The translations under genes were made by a program, and so were the position numbers. Below the pieces are notes generated by a model. That model was given only the letters and a program-made list of their open reading frames with translations, did not search any database and was not told the DNA's origin. Below are positions 1 to 10,034 of a DNA stretch of 52,920 bases, piece after piece. The DNA comes from Candidatus Nitrosotenuis sp. GTDB taxonomy: Archaea > Thermoproteota > Nitrososphaeria > Nitrososphaerales > Nitrosopumilaceae. Within the stretch, counting starts at the first letter, position 1. Every line of letters begins with the position of its first letter. The stretch spans positions 1 through 52,920 of the forward strand of contig SCVO01000056.1 of assembly GCA_004322465.1 (NCBI GenBank). The letters are read 5' to 3'.

Positions 1-45
1 AGCGACTAAATGAGTAAAATAGAGGCACAAACTTTGGCAATACAA

Positions 46-120
46 GGGCTGGTGGTTTAGTGGTATAATGCTGCATTCGCAATGCAGAAGTCGAGGGTTC
101 AATTCCCTCCCAGTCCACCA
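46..120 (+). tRNA. tRNA-Ala (anticodon CGC), CCA encoded
   Basis: GGGCTGG...CCAGTCC acceptor stem with G3:U70 wobble, anticodon stem CTGCA-TTCGCAA-TGCAG (CGC at 78-80), T-arm GAGGG-TTCAATT-CCCTC, terminal ACCA. Confidence 0.95.
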
Positions 121-370
121 CATAAATTAAAATGAAAAAATACAGACGTCTTCAAGAATTCAGAAGATTGCCACTGTAACTTAGAAACAGTGAAAAGTTC
201 CAGTTTACAAGGCTATCAAAGCAGACATTGCAAGTTTGTTTACATAACGGCATTACATAGACGTTAGACTCATCCAGCATAATTTACATTCAGAAATAAT
301 TCTGACCAGCCCAGTCAAACCAGTACAGTTCAATTCCAGGACGCCAATCTTGTTCAATTACGGGTTTGTT

Positions 371-478
371 TTATTGTGGTACCCATCCGCCACAAGAAAG
401 GCAGATATTCATGCCGTCCTCGTTCACATATCTTTCAGATCCTGGAGGACACTTACACTGTGGGATTTGATCTTCCAT
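371..478 (-). CDS. Cys-rich miniprotein (35 aa, MEDQIPQCKCPPGSERYVNEDGMNICLSCGGWVPQ)
   Basis: Short ORF read from sequence; CxC...CxxC pattern; not in ORF track. Confidence 0.4.
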   Translation of the reverse strand: MEDQIPQCKCPPGSERYVNEDGMNICLSCGGWVPQ

Positions 479-924
479 GTGGTCTAGTATAGGTCATTCA
501 ATCTTTTAAGACTTTCAGCGATGTATGAGGGTTAAATCGAATAACTGTTTGCATAAAATATTTTGAAATTTAACTTTATTAGAATTGCTCTCCAGAATGA
601 GATAGGACGAAGCTGACTTGGCTGCAAGGCATCCTTTGCTTTGGGCAGACGGGGAGTGTCTACCGGCAAACTGGTGCCACAACAACACAGGCCTCTATGT
701 TGTGTCAGCTTCTTGTGGTATGTTACGTCACAATGAAAGATAAGGGTGTGTCTGTATTTTCTGATAACATGTTTGGCTACGAATGCGATCACTGAACAAG
801 TTTTTAATTTTGTTGGATAATTATTCAAAAAAATGAATATTTGTACAGTATTACAATATAATATTGAATATATTAATAGAAATTCTATAATTTACCATAT
901 ATATGTATAATACGTATACAGACC

Positions 925-1068
925 ATGAGCTATTGTATAGAATGTGGAGACGAAGCAGAAGTATGCTTCTGTAAGACAGAAAAAAAGCCAATTGACGAAT
1001 ACCTAGAAGCAATGAAAGAGTGTACGGAACTCAAGTGCTACTGCAGAAAGCACATGCCCAGGAGTTGA
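925..1068 (+). CDS. Cys-rich miniprotein (47 aa, MSYCIECGDEAEVCFCKTEKK...CTELKCYCRKHMPRS)
   Basis: Short ORF with CxxC/CxC motifs ending 4 nt before the Lrp-like gene, same strand. Confidence 0.55.
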   Translation: MSYCIECGDEAEVCFCKTEKKPIDEYLEAMKECTELKCYCRKHMPRS

Positions 1069-1072
1069 TTTT

Positions 1073-1312
1073 TTGTCGTCGGCATATGTTTTGATAAACT
1101 GTGATCTTGGAGCAGAGGAAAAGGTGATCTCTGAACTCAAGTCGGTTGGCAGAGTAAAGGAAATGCACGGAGTCTTTGGCGCGTACGACATCATTGCCAA
1201 AATTGAGGCACCGTCAAACGAGATGGTGCGTGACATAATCACGTCAAGGATTAGAAGGATTGACAGAATTAGGTCTACTCTTACTTTGATGGGAATAGAG
1301 GGGCAAGAGTAG
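1073..1312 (+). CDS. Stand-alone Lrp/AsnC ligand-binding (RAM/AsnC_trans_reg) domain protein
   Basis: 79 aa, SSAYVLINCDLGAEEKVISELKSVGRVKEMHGVFGAYDIIAKIEA typical of SiaR-like Lrp effector domain; no HTH. Confidence 0.85.
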   Translation: MSSAYVLINCDLGAEEKVISELKSVGRVKEMHGVFGAYDIIAKIEAPSNEMVRDIITSRIRRIDRIRSTLTLMGIEGQE

Positions 1313-1714
1313 ATGCACCTCCTTCACAAAATCCTTTATCCCGGATATGACGTAAAGTGTAAGAAGTTAACAAAAGAAAATGAAATCAGATTTGCTGGAA
1401 TAATCGACAAGGATGGCATGATAGTCGCGGGCGGATTCAAAAAGGGACTCATCCCACTTGAGAAAGACAGATTGAGGCTGGAGGAATTTATGGAATTTGT
1501 TTACGAGATTTCTCAGAGAAAGTCCTTTGACAGTTCATTGGGTCCAATAAACTATCTTGCCGCAAGAAGGGACAAGATTGTTCTGATCAGTTTTCCGCTA
1601 ACAGATCTGACATTGCTGATTTCAGCTGATCATACGATCGATATTGAAAAGCTGGCAAGCCACGTAGTAGATGTGTTTGATTCAGAGCAGTCACGATTCT
1701 CTGACGGCACATAG
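1313..1714 (+). CDS. Conserved thaumarchaeal hypothetical protein (roadblock/DUF6659-like)
   Basis: 133 aa ORF starting directly after the preceding stop codon; FAGIIDKDGMIVAGGFKKG resembles proteins common in this phylum. Confidence 0.6.
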   Translation: MHLLHKILYPGYDVKCKKLTKENEIRFAGIIDKDGMIVAGGFKKGLIPLEKDRLRLEEFMEFVYEISQRKSFDSSLGPINYLAARRDKIVLISFPLTDLTLLISADHTIDIEKLASHVVDVFDSEQSRFSDGT

Positions 1715-1809
1715 TGGGAATTCGTGCCTAAAATCATGGCTCTGGTCATAATTATTGCCCATTTCGGCTGTGTGGCAATAGTTTTTGGCAAAACACCATG
1801 TAAGAAGAA

Positions 1810-3225
1810 CTAGACGATTGATAATTGGGATATCCTTTTTCGTATTATCAGTGTGAGTATTATCGATGATATGGAAATGATCGCCGCGGTAAGAAATATC
1901 AGACTGTAGGATTCTGGGGTTGGGAAGGTTCCAGCCAGGTCCTTGATTGTACCCTGATGAGTTTGCATATACATTGCAGCAAGTGCTGGTCCTACTGAGG
2001 AACCGATTATTCTAATCAGGGTAGACATGCCCATTGATGCTCCGCTGAACTGTTTTGGAGTCAAAAGCAAAATTATGTTTGTAGCTCCCACGCCAGTCAG
2101 AGACAATCCAACAGAAAGAACCGCGAGGTTTGCAGAAACATACAATGTGTTGGAGTGGAAAAAGTACAGGCTGAAAAATCCAAGTGTTGTTATCACATTT
2201 CCCAAAAGCACTGGCTTTAGGATGCCAAGCCTTGATATGATTAGTCCAGATGTCGGGCCAAATATGAGCAGCACCAGTGCAAATGGAAGCTGTGTGTGCG
2301 CCGCATCAAGTGAGTCGCCGCCAAACCCAAACGGCGAGGGGTTTCTAACCAGGATTGGAATCGTTTGAAAGACCATAAACATTGACATGCCCACAACCAT
2401 GATCATGATGTTTGCTGCCAAAAGATTCCGGTTTGACAGCAGATTGAAATTGATGATTGGCGAGACTGCTTTTTTTTCCACTATGATAAACGAGAGCAGT
2501 GATGATACTCCTACGGTTACCGTTACAAGTAGCTGCGGCGAATGTATGTCACTTTCTACAAGTGTCAGAGAAAGCAAAAATGAGATTATGGTTACCGCAA
2601 GAACTACAGCCCCCATAATGTCAAGGCTTGGTTTTTTGCCAAGCTCTACGTGTATTGGGCTTTCAGGTATTAGCCTCATTATTATGATAACCAGCGCTAT
2701 TGCAGCAGGTATAGTAAAGAAAAATGTAAACTGCCAGCCAAATTGGTGAATGATGTTTCCTCCAAAGAGTAGCCCCATAACGGATCCCGCTGCAAACATG
2801 GATGTTATGAGACCCTGTCCAACTGCGAGCTTGTTTACTGGAAGCTGGTCCCGGATAATTCCAAATGCAATTGGAAACATAGAAATCCCAACTCCTTGCA
2901 GTGCCCTGACTGCCAGCATTGAATAGATGTTTGTTGCAAATCCTCCAAGCGATACGCCTGTCGTGTATATTATCATGATGACTAGCAGCATTTTTTTCTT
3001 GCCGTACATGTCTCCAAGCTTTCCTACAATAGGTGTCATCACCGCACCTGCAATGAGATATGTGGTAAGAATCCACGAGGACGTGCTGTACGATATGGAA
3101 AAGTCTTTGATCAGATCAGGGATTGCAGGAATCAGCATTGTCTCTGCATACATTACCATTGTTGCAATAGAAGACAGTATGACCAGTGTCTTCCATGCAG
3201 AGAGATGCGCTTTGTCTAAGGACAT
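1810..3225 (-). CDS. MFS transporter, 14-TM drug-efflux (EmrB/QacA) type
   Basis: 471 aa; multi-TM; GAVMTPIVGKLGDMYGKKKMLLV and RALQGVGISMFPIAFGIIRD motifs. Confidence 0.88.
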   Translation of the reverse strand: MSLDKAHLSAWKTLVILSSIATMVMYAETMLIPAIPDLIKDFSISYSTSSWILTTYLIAGAVMTPIVGKLGDMYGKKKMLLVIMIIYTTGVSLGGFATNIYSMLAVRALQGVGISMFPIAFGIIRDQLPVNKLAVGQGLITSMFAAGSVMGLLFGGNIIHQFGWQFTFFFTIPAAIALVIIIMRLIPESPIHVELGKKPSLDIMGAVVLAVTIISFLLSLTLVESDIHSPQLLVTVTVGVSSLLSFIIVEKKAVSPIINFNLLSNRNLLAANIMIMVVGMSMFMVFQTIPILVRNPSPFGFGGDSLDAAHTQLPFALVLLIFGPTSGLIISRLGILKPVLLGNVITTLGFFSLYFFHSNTLYVSANLAVLSVGLSLTGVGATNIILLLTPKQFSGASMGMSTLIRIIGSSVGPALAAMYMQTHQGTIKDLAGTFPTPESYSLIFLTAAIISISSIILTLIIRKRISQLSIV

Positions 3226-3275
3226 CTATGTACCTTCAGCGCTTTTTGATATCATCCACAGGTGGGATTTTGGCA

Positions 3276-4394
3276 TTATTGTGATGTGATTTCGACTAGT
3301 TTTGAATTCGTAATTTCTTTTTCCGTATTTTCTTCTGAATAAGAGGCGTTAATGGAGTATTGGCCAGGACCTACTTGCGTATTGTTGCCGTCAAGTTGGT
3401 TCCATTCCCAGTTGGTAGAGTTTCCAGGCGACAGCGCAATTAGCATCATCTTTAGTACGCCGCTTGGCGCATATTGCTCGCCATTTGGACCGGTAATAGA
3501 ATAACCCCATCCGATTGGGAAAAGCCTAGCGCTTCCAGAATTTGTGATAGTGAAATTAATTGGTTCGCCGATTGCGTATTGGTCTTTTTCCGTGGTTATT
3601 TCAAGACTTGATTGAATTGGCGTGTTGGATGATTCAGGTTTGCATTCTCCCCTGTAGTATTGCCACTCTTCGCATTTAGAGCCGTCTGAAAATACACAGA
3701 TTCCCTCTACGCCGGCATCGGTTTGACTCATTTCGATTTTTCCTCCATTATCAAAACAGTATGTAGATGCCGGATTTGGTACTTGCTTTGGGTTTTCGGT
3801 TTCTAGGTTTGCCTCTTTGAGAATTGTGCCCCAGGTACGCTCTGCAAGTATTTTTGCAGTTTCCGGTTTGACACATACTGCTGTGTCCGTCGATGCTTTT
3901 TGCACAAGCGCAAGTCCGTCATGACATACAACGTCTTGCGGCAAAACTCCGTTCGTCATTTGTTGTTTTGGAGACAGTAGACCTTCTTCCTTTGATACCA
4001 AAATAGTAGCTATATAGTCAGCAGATGTGATGTTTTTGGTGCTAGTTGGATATGGATCCATCTTGATTAAACTTATCAGATAGCCGTCAAATGAAACTGG
4101 TTTGTTGTATGCCATCGTACTCAGTGTGAGATTTCCCATTTGCTCATTGTGTATGAGGCTTAGTTGGGCTTTGGCCTCACCTGCCCAGATACAAGTGACG
4201 TCAGATGGGCACCTAGAATCTTCTATGTGGTTTAGTGTGATCTGAAGACTTTCTGATTCTAAGAATGCTGATTCGTTAACATGTAATTTGATTGGTAAAT
4301 TTAATTGCGGGAATCCTATTTGGTCCGATTCCTGACCTGCAGCAAATGGAATCGCAAACAGGCAAAGCATCCCCAGTAAAAGTAAGCCTTTCAT
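3276..4394 (-). CDS. Exported protein with DUF333-like and BsuPI-like (intracellular proteinase inhibitor) domains
   Basis: Signal peptide MKGLLLLGMLCLFAIPFAAG; CFDNGGKIEMSQTDAGVEGICVFSDGSKCEEWQYYRGEC (DUF333-like); EKDQYAIGEPINFTITNSGSARLFPIGW. Confidence 0.65.
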   Translation of the reverse strand: MKGLLLLGMLCLFAIPFAAGQESDQIGFPQLNLPIKLHVNESAFLESESLQITLNHIEDSRCPSDVTCIWAGEAKAQLSLIHNEQMGNLTLSTMAYNKPVSFDGYLISLIKMDPYPTSTKNITSADYIATILVSKEEGLLSPKQQMTNGVLPQDVVCHDGLALVQKASTDTAVCVKPETAKILAERTWGTILKEANLETENPKQVPNPASTYCFDNGGKIEMSQTDAGVEGICVFSDGSKCEEWQYYRGECKPESSNTPIQSSLEITTEKDQYAIGEPINFTITNSGSARLFPIGWGYSITGPNGEQYAPSGVLKMMLIALSPGNSTNWEWNQLDGNNTQVGPGQYSINASYSEENTEKEITNSKLVEITSQ

Positions 4395-4498
4395 GCTTGG
4401 AAAGTTTTTGTGATAAATTTAGAGTTTGCTGATAATTTATCATGGACAATGTTCTGAACTTGAAAGACCGTGTTTGATCATGACAAGATTTGGGCAGA

Positions 4499-6886
4499 CT
4501 ATCCAAGATAACGCTCAGGGTTCCACCTTTTCAGTAAAAGCGAACTTCCAGTCACAGAAACAGAGCTGGCAGCCATTGCCATTCCCGCCACAGCGGGATA
4601 GAGTAGTCCAAGTCCAGCAACCGGAATCAAGGCCGCATTATATACAAATGCGTAAAAGATATTCTGTTTTATTTTGCCGACAGTTTTTTTGCTAATCTCA
4701 AATGCAGATACGACACTTCTAAGATCGTCCCGTACTAGTACTACATTGCCCGCCTCTATTGCAATATCCGCCCCACTCCCTATTGCAATGCCGACATCTG
4801 CCTGAGTCAGTGCGGCCGCATCGTTTATTCCGTCACCTACCATCGCAACCTTGTTTTCGCGCTGTAGTTCTTTTATTGCATCCAATTTGTCCTGCGGCAA
4901 AACATTTGCAATTATCTGATTTATTCCAATCTCCTTTGCCACAGTCTGAGCTGTCTTTTCATTATCTCCAGTAAGCATTACCACTTGGATTCCCTTTTTT
5001 GTCAGCGATTCCACAGTGGCCTTTGCAGTTTGTTTTGGGATGTCGAGCAGGCTGATAATTCCAACCAGTTTTCTATTCAAGCCCACCAGAATCGTAGTTT
5101 TTCCTTGCTGCTGCAATTGCGAAATGATTTCCTGCGAGGATTTTGTTTCAATTCCTTCATCCGTCAACAACACTTGTCTTCCTACGACAATTACGGAATC
5201 ATTGTAAACTGCTTTGACTCCCTTGCCAGGAATTGCAACAAAGTCAGTCGGATCTGCAATTACACCGTTTGCCTTTTGTAGAATTGCCTTGCCAAGCGGA
5301 TGCTCTGAGTTTTTTTCTGCAATTGCGGCAATCTCCAATATTTTGCTCGAGTCAAACTCAGGATCAACTGATACGGTGTCGGTGACTTGCGGTTTTCCTT
5401 CTGTCAGTGTTCCCGTCTTGTCAAACACCATAACAGTCACCTTGCTTAGCACCTCTAATGCCTCGCCGTCCTTGAACAATACTCCGTGTTGCGCAGCTTT
5501 GCTCATTCCAACCATTACCGCAGTTGGCGTGGCAAGGCCTAGTGCGCACGGACACGCGACTACAAGAATTGCGACTGCAGGAATCAGAGCAGCTGCAACG
5601 TGCCCGCCAAACGGAACAAAGTACCATCCAAGAAACGTAGCTCCGGCAATTCCCATTACCATCAGTGCGAAGTAGCCGGCAATTTTGTCAACCAATCTCT
5701 GAATTGAGGGCTTTTTTCCCATCGCATCCTCTACCAGATTGATTATTTGGGAGAGGACTGTATCTTTTCCAATCCTTGTTGCGCGAATAACAAGTGCGCC
5801 TTCCTTGTTTACAGTTCCGCCAATCACTGGATCACCTGTTTTTTTTCCAACAGGCATTGACTCTCCGGTAACCATTGATTCATCTACTGCAGAGTGCCCA
5901 TCAACCACAATACTGTCAACTGGTATTCTTTCTCCAGGCCTAACCGTAATGAGGTTGCCAAGACTTATCTGCTCTATTGGGATCTGGACTTCGCCATTTT
6001 CTGTTTTTAGCGATGCAGTCTTTGGCTGTAACTCTAGCATTTTTTTTATGATTGACGAGGTTTTTCCCTTGGTTTTGTTTTCAAGGTATTTTCCCAGTAT
6101 GATGAATGTGATCACGACTGTAGACGCGTCATAGTAAATTTTATCCCAGGACGGGTTTGGGAATGTGTTATACAGGCTGAACAGGTATGCTGCAGTCGTT
6201 CCAACCACTACCAGAGTGTCCATGTTTGCAGACCTTAACTTGGCAATCCTGAATGCACCAGAATAGAATCTGCTTCCGGCTACAAACTGGACCACGCTTG
6301 CACATGCGAGCATCAGATATGCTGCAACGTTACTTCCGGCCAAGGGGATAAACGACAGATACTCAGGATATCCAAAAATCAAAATTGGAATTGTAAACGC
6401 GATGCCAATAACAAATAATTTTCCAAGTTTTTTTGCCTCTAGTTCCTCTGCCGATTCAGAAAGATCCTCAGACAACACATGATAGCCATTTTTTGTAATG
6501 AACTGCCTAATATCAGAAAGTGAAAGCAGTGCTGGGTTGTATTCTATTATCCCCTGGCTATTGCCATAATTTACGGATACACTCCTTACCCCGTCCAGTC
6601 TTTCCAGTTTTTTTTGAAGACTATGCGCGTCTCCAGAATCTGTGATTCCGGCAATTTTTACTGTAAGTTTTTCATAGACCACATGATACCCTGCACTTTG
6701 TATTGCTTTTTCGATTGTTTGCAGGCTGACAGCAGATGGATCAAACTCTAGATCAGCCTTTTGTGATGCGAGGTTTACTTCGCATTTTGTGACACCGACT
6801 ACCTTTGCGACGTATTTTTGGATAGAGTTTACGCATCCGGCGCAGTGCATGCCGCCAATTTTTAGCACGGTCTGCTTTGTTTCCAT
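4499..6886 (-). CDS. copA: Cu+-exporting P1B-type ATPase
   Basis: [11 protein letters not shown] motif, CPC in [40 protein letters not shown]. Confidence 0.95.
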   Translation of the reverse strand: METKQTVLKIGGMHCAGCVNSIQKYVAKVVGVTKCEVNLASQKADLEFDPSAVSLQTIEKAIQSAGYHVVYEKLTVKIAGITDSGDAHSLQKKLERLDGVRSVSVNYGNSQGIIEYNPALLSLSDIRQFITKNGYHVLSEDLSESAEELEAKKLGKLFVIGIAFTIPILIFGYPEYLSFIPLAGSNVAAYLMLACASVVQFVAGSRFYSGAFRIAKLRSANMDTLVVVGTTAAYLFSLYNTFPNPSWDKIYYDASTVVITFIILGKYLENKTKGKTSSIIKKMLELQPKTASLKTENGEVQIPIEQISLGNLITVRPGERIPVDSIVVDGHSAVDESMVTGESMPVGKKTGDPVIGGTVNKEGALVIRATRIGKDTVLSQIINLVEDAMGKKPSIQRLVDKIAGYFALMVMGIAGATFLGWYFVPFGGHVAAALIPAVAILVVACPCALGLATPTAVMVGMSKAAQHGVLFKDGEALEVLSKVTVMVFDKTGTLTEGKPQVTDTVSVDPEFDSSKILEIAAIAEKNSEHPLGKAILQKANGVIADPTDFVAIPGKGVKAVYNDSVIVVGRQVLLTDEGIETKSSQEIISQLQQQGKTTILVGLNRKLVGIISLLDIPKQTAKATVESLTKKGIQVVMLTGDNEKTAQTVAKEIGINQIIANVLPQDKLDAIKELQRENKVAMVGDGINDAAALTQADVGIAIGSGADIAIEAGNVVLVRDDLRSVVSAFEISKKTVGKIKQNIFYAFVYNAALIPVAGLGLLYPAVAGMAMAASSVSVTGSSLLLKRWNPERYLG

Positions 6887-6926
6887 TATACGGTATGATG
6901 ACTTTACAGTGTACTTAAGATCTGTA

Positions 6927-6942
6927 CTTTACAATTGTAAAG
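6927..6942. promoter_or_regulatory. Perfect 16-bp palindrome CTTTACAATTGTAAAG between copA and TRASH regulator
   Basis: Sequence equals its own reverse complement; lies between divergent genes. Confidence 0.65.
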
Positions 6943-6981
6943 CCGGTAAAACTGATAAGGACCAAAAGCCATACAGGTGTC

Positions 6982-7419
6982 ATGCCATTCAAGCTAGACG
7001 ACGTTGATTATGCAATACTTGAATCCCTAAACAAGGACGGAAGAAAGTCGTTTAGGCAGATTTCAAGAGAGGTCAAGGTAAGCACTCCAACGGTAAAGGC
7101 GCGATACGAAAGGCTGGTAAACATCGGCCTGATAAAGGCAGTTTTACCAATCATAGACTTTGGCAAGCTTGAAAACAAAACAGGCATAAAGCTAGACGAA
7201 ATACGCTCAAAAACCATCAAAAATCGCGATGTAAAGATAACAAGGGGCCTACTTGTCAAAATGTCTTGCGACTATTGCAATGGGCCGGTTCCTGAAAAAC
7301 CCAGTATTTTGAAAATTGCAAGTTTTGAGAGATTTTTTTGCTGTACATCGTGCAGGGGCTTGTATAAAGAAAAATACAAAGGTCGGATTGAAAAGTTATC
7401 AGGCAAGACTGCGATTTGA
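6982..7419 (+). CDS. Lrp/AsnC-type HTH regulator with C-terminal TRASH metal-binding domain (copper regulator)
   Basis: AsnC HTH (DDVDYAILESLNKDGRKSFRQISREVKVSTPTVKAR) plus CDYCNGPV...FFCCTSCRGLYKEKY TRASH motif; divergent from copA. Confidence 0.88.
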   Translation: MPFKLDDVDYAILESLNKDGRKSFRQISREVKVSTPTVKARYERLVNIGLIKAVLPIIDFGKLENKTGIKLDEIRSKTIKNRDVKITRGLLVKMSCDYCNGPVPEKPSILKIASFERFFCCTSCRGLYKEKYKGRIEKLSGKTAI

Positions 7420-7481
7420 TGCAGCCCAGAACGGTTTTGTAATTTTTCAAAATCTGATATGTGTGAATATCGGGATTAGTT

Positions 7482-7865
7482 CTATTCCTTCTTTTCCTCA
7501 TCGTCGTCAAGTTTTTTGTCAATTTCCTTCTGCAAATCCTTGTAACGGTCATATTTTTTGGTCCATTTGGACAGAACTATCCACTGCCTGATTCCAATTC
7601 CAAGCCACACCAGCGATATGATGAGAGGTACCATTCTTATCGGAACAAATTTGTGGTGTGGCCCATCGCGTTCCATTTTTTGGTCCATCTCAAATGGCGG
7701 CGCAAATATTGCAGTAGTGATCAGAAACGTCACAGGTGTGATTACCATTACGCTCAGTATCATGATGATGAACAGGGATTTTGTTGTATTTAGCTGGGAA
7801 ATTATTCCGTCCATGATTTTGAAGATGTTATCAGGAGATTGCTCGTCTTTGCCCTTGTCAGTCAT
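7482..7865 (-). CDS. Membrane protein, 2 predicted TM segments
   Basis: 127 aa ORF; hydrophobic segments SLFIIMILSVMVITPVTFLITTAIF and MVPLIISLVWLGIGI; charged C-terminus. Confidence 0.6.
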   Translation of the reverse strand: MTDKGKDEQSPDNIFKIMDGIISQLNTTKSLFIIMILSVMVITPVTFLITTAIFAPPFEMDQKMERDGPHHKFVPIRMVPLIISLVWLGIGIRQWIVLSKWTKKYDRYKDLQKEIDKKLDDDEEKKE

Positions 7866-7913
7866 GATTTACTGTCCTCCTTGGATTCGATTAAAAACAC
7901 TTTAGGAACTTTG

Positions 7914-8210
7914 TTACTCATCTGTTCCCACCTTTCTTGGGAATAGCTCCTCATACGGCTCCAAGAGTGCCTTTAGGATTTCTTTTCCCTTGTCTGAGAC
8001 GCGGTATTTTATTATGGCCTTGTTGCCCCACGGCTCGTCAATTCTTGTAATCATTCCCTTTTTGACCATGTCATCCAGTATTCCCTTATGCTTTACGTTG
8101 TTTAGTCCACAGTAAGTCATCAGTTTGCTCTGATTTAGCTCTCCATGTTCGTACAGTTTCAGAATGATATCTTTTCTGATATAGATTCTATCTCTGTACT
8201 CATGGACCAA
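7914..8210 (-). CDS. Winged-helix transcriptional regulator
   Basis: 98 aa; QSKLMTYCGLNNVKHKGILDDMVKKGMITRID...YRVSDKGKEILKAL. Confidence 0.75.
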   Translation of the reverse strand: MVHEYRDRIYIRKDIILKLYEHGELNQSKLMTYCGLNNVKHKGILDDMVKKGMITRIDEPWGNKAIIKYRVSDKGKEILKALLEPYEELFPRKVGTDE

Positions 8211-8311
8211 TCCAATTTCCAGTCCTTTAAATAGTAAATTAAGAGTGCGGTAACTAAGTTACCTAACATTGGTGAACAAGTGTTTTAATTCAATTTTGGT
8301 TTCTATTCCCA

Positions 8312-8839
8312 ATGACAAACTCGATCAAGAGCAAAAAAATATTCATTCCAACAATCACGGGGATAGCGCTGCTGGCAGTTGTTTTGGTAGCATTTAGTCC
8401 AATTTCTGCTATTGCGGATTCAACTAATCCAAAAATGCCACAGATAAGCGGCTCTGTAAATGTTGAAAAAACCATGAAAGACTTCATCAAGGATAACAGA
8501 ACAACATCATTTGCGGATGCCGCAACCACTGCTGAAAAGCAAGTTACAAATGGAGTAGCAGTAGGCGGCAACATTGGCGTTGTTCAGGGTTATCTTGTGT
8601 ACACATTTTGTGTAATGGATACTTCGAACGATACCAGCTACATCATAATGATTGATGCCGGAAACGGAACAGTTCTGCACAAATCGGACGGTGTATCAAT
8701 GAAAGACATTGGTAAATTCGGACATGGCTTTGGATATGGATTTGGCGGGCATGCGTTCGGTGGACATAGCTTTGGAAAGATGATGCCGCCACAGACAGGA
8801 TCTGACAAAACTGGTTCTGCAACTCCAGAAAGTCAGTAA
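8312..8839 (+). CDS. Exported PepSY-like protein with Gly/His-rich C-terminus
   Basis: N-terminal hydrophobic segment; GYLVYTFCVMDTSNDTSYIIMIDAGNGTVLHKS resembles PepSY repeat; HGFGYGFGGHAFGGHSFGKMM tail. Confidence 0.6.
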   Translation: MTNSIKSKKIFIPTITGIALLAVVLVAFSPISAIADSTNPKMPQISGSVNVEKTMKDFIKDNRTTSFADAATTAEKQVTNGVAVGGNIGVVQGYLVYTFCVMDTSNDTSYIIMIDAGNGTVLHKSDGVSMKDIGKFGHGFGYGFGGHAFGGHSFGKMMPPQTGSDKTGSATPESQ

Positions 8840-8923
8840 AGTCTTTCTTTTTTTATTTTTGAATTAAACTATTTGGTAGATCTGGAATTATCATTCCACT
8901 GATCAAAAGATTTGTTGACTTTT

Positions 8924-9238
8924 TTATTTGCCCAAAAACGACAGAATAGGCATTGCGTCCCACTGATACAGGTAGTAGTCCAGCACGTTTGAGCAAATCT
9001 TGTCATAATTGTCGTAAATTGAGTTCGCTTCTTCGTCAGTGGCCTCGAATATCGCGATTCCCGTCTTGTTGTCGCTTAATGCGCCGGACCACATTATTCT
9101 TCCTTGGGATTGCCAATCATCAACTAGGCTACTTATTTTTGGCCTTATGTTTTCTACATCTTGCTCATTTGTGGATTCTCTTAGCGTACTCACAAGAACC
9201 CACGGTTTTCTTTGAGAAATTAATTCTGTTTGACTCAT
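8924..9238 (-). CDS. YCII-like small protein
   Basis: 104 aa ORF; RPKISSLVDDWQSQGRIMWSGALSDNKTGIAIFEATDEEANSIYDNYDKI resembles YciI-type ferredoxin-like fold. Confidence 0.5.
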   Translation of the reverse strand: MSQTELISQRKPWVLVSTLRESTNEQDVENIRPKISSLVDDWQSQGRIMWSGALSDNKTGIAIFEATDEEANSIYDNYDKICSNVLDYYLYQWDAMPILSFLGK

Positions 9239-9371
9239 AAGGTAAGAACCATGGCGGAGAGAATTAAGAGTGCTGATGGTTTCATTTCGCTGTTCTTTGA
9301 TTTTGTACTAGTATAATGAAACTATGATCTGTAATGTTCGTTGTTTTTAATAATTACAAACGATTATTGGT

Positions 9372-9506
9372 TTTGATCTTGCAGCAACGGCCATCACGCC
9401 GTTAAGATCAAAGAGGATCACCAGTACAATAACCGTACAGCTTATCCACCAAATCTGGAAAATTGCTATTGGCAGATTTTGATCATTGTACTGGTGACTT
9501 CTCTTT
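9372..9506. ncRNA. Candidate structured intergenic element (three stem-loops)
   Basis: GATCTT(9375-9380)/AAGATC(9404-9409) with AACGGC(9386-9391)/GCCGTT(9398-9403); CACCAGTACAAT(9419-9430)/ATTGTACTGGTG(9485-9496) plus AAAGAG(9410-9415)/CTCTTT(9501-9506); inner AAATCTG(9451-9457)/CAGATTT(9473-9479). Confidence 0.5.
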
Positions 9507-9574
9507 AAGTCAAAGGAAAAAGTATCTTTAATGTCATGCGATTAAGATAAAAATTCTATTTCCTGCAAAGCCAA

Positions 9575-9955
9575 TCAGTCTTGCGTTGCGCCGCACTCGG
9601 TACAGAACTTGGCAGACAGAGAAATTTTGGAGCCGCACTCTGAGCAGAACTTTGTGTCAGAGTCAGATACCTTGTTTATGTTGCCATACATGCTGGTATT
9701 TCTGACAGCGCCCGTTGCTTCGAATTTGTCATCATCGATTATGTTTACTGGTGCAAAGTCTTTTTCCTCAACATATGCCATGATTCTCGGAATGGTATCG
9801 TCCTTGTTCTTTGGATCCGGTATGATGTCTGCTAGCCAGAATGAATATCTCATGAGTGTGAGTTCGGGTGTTGAAAAAGCAAGAGTGTGCGCAGACATGT
9901 AATCTTCTGCTGCAGACTTTCCGTTGAAAACTTTCATGAAAATGCTCATCCGCAT
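9575..9955 (-). CDS. Hypothetical protein with C-terminal zinc ribbon
   Basis: 126 aa; FCSECGSKISLSAKFCTECGATQD tail. Confidence 0.65.
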   Translation of the reverse strand: MRMSIFMKVFNGKSAAEDYMSAHTLAFSTPELTLMRYSFWLADIIPDPKNKDDTIPRIMAYVEEKDFAPVNIIDDDKFEATGAVRNTSMYGNINKVSDSDTKFCSECGSKISLSAKFCTECGATQD

Positions 9956-10034
9956 TAGATGTATAATGTTTACTGGAGTTTTTGGCAGTGATTTAATTCG
10001 ACTAACTACAAGTGTGCGTTAACAAAAAGTGCTC

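Noticed and set aside
532-828. 98-aa minus-strand ORF
   Set aside because: No domain features and no clear promoter; probably spurious, although the region is otherwise unexplained.
4759-6134. Several plus-strand ORFs opposite copA
   Set aside because: Low-complexity shadow ORFs antisense to a confident P1B-ATPase gene.
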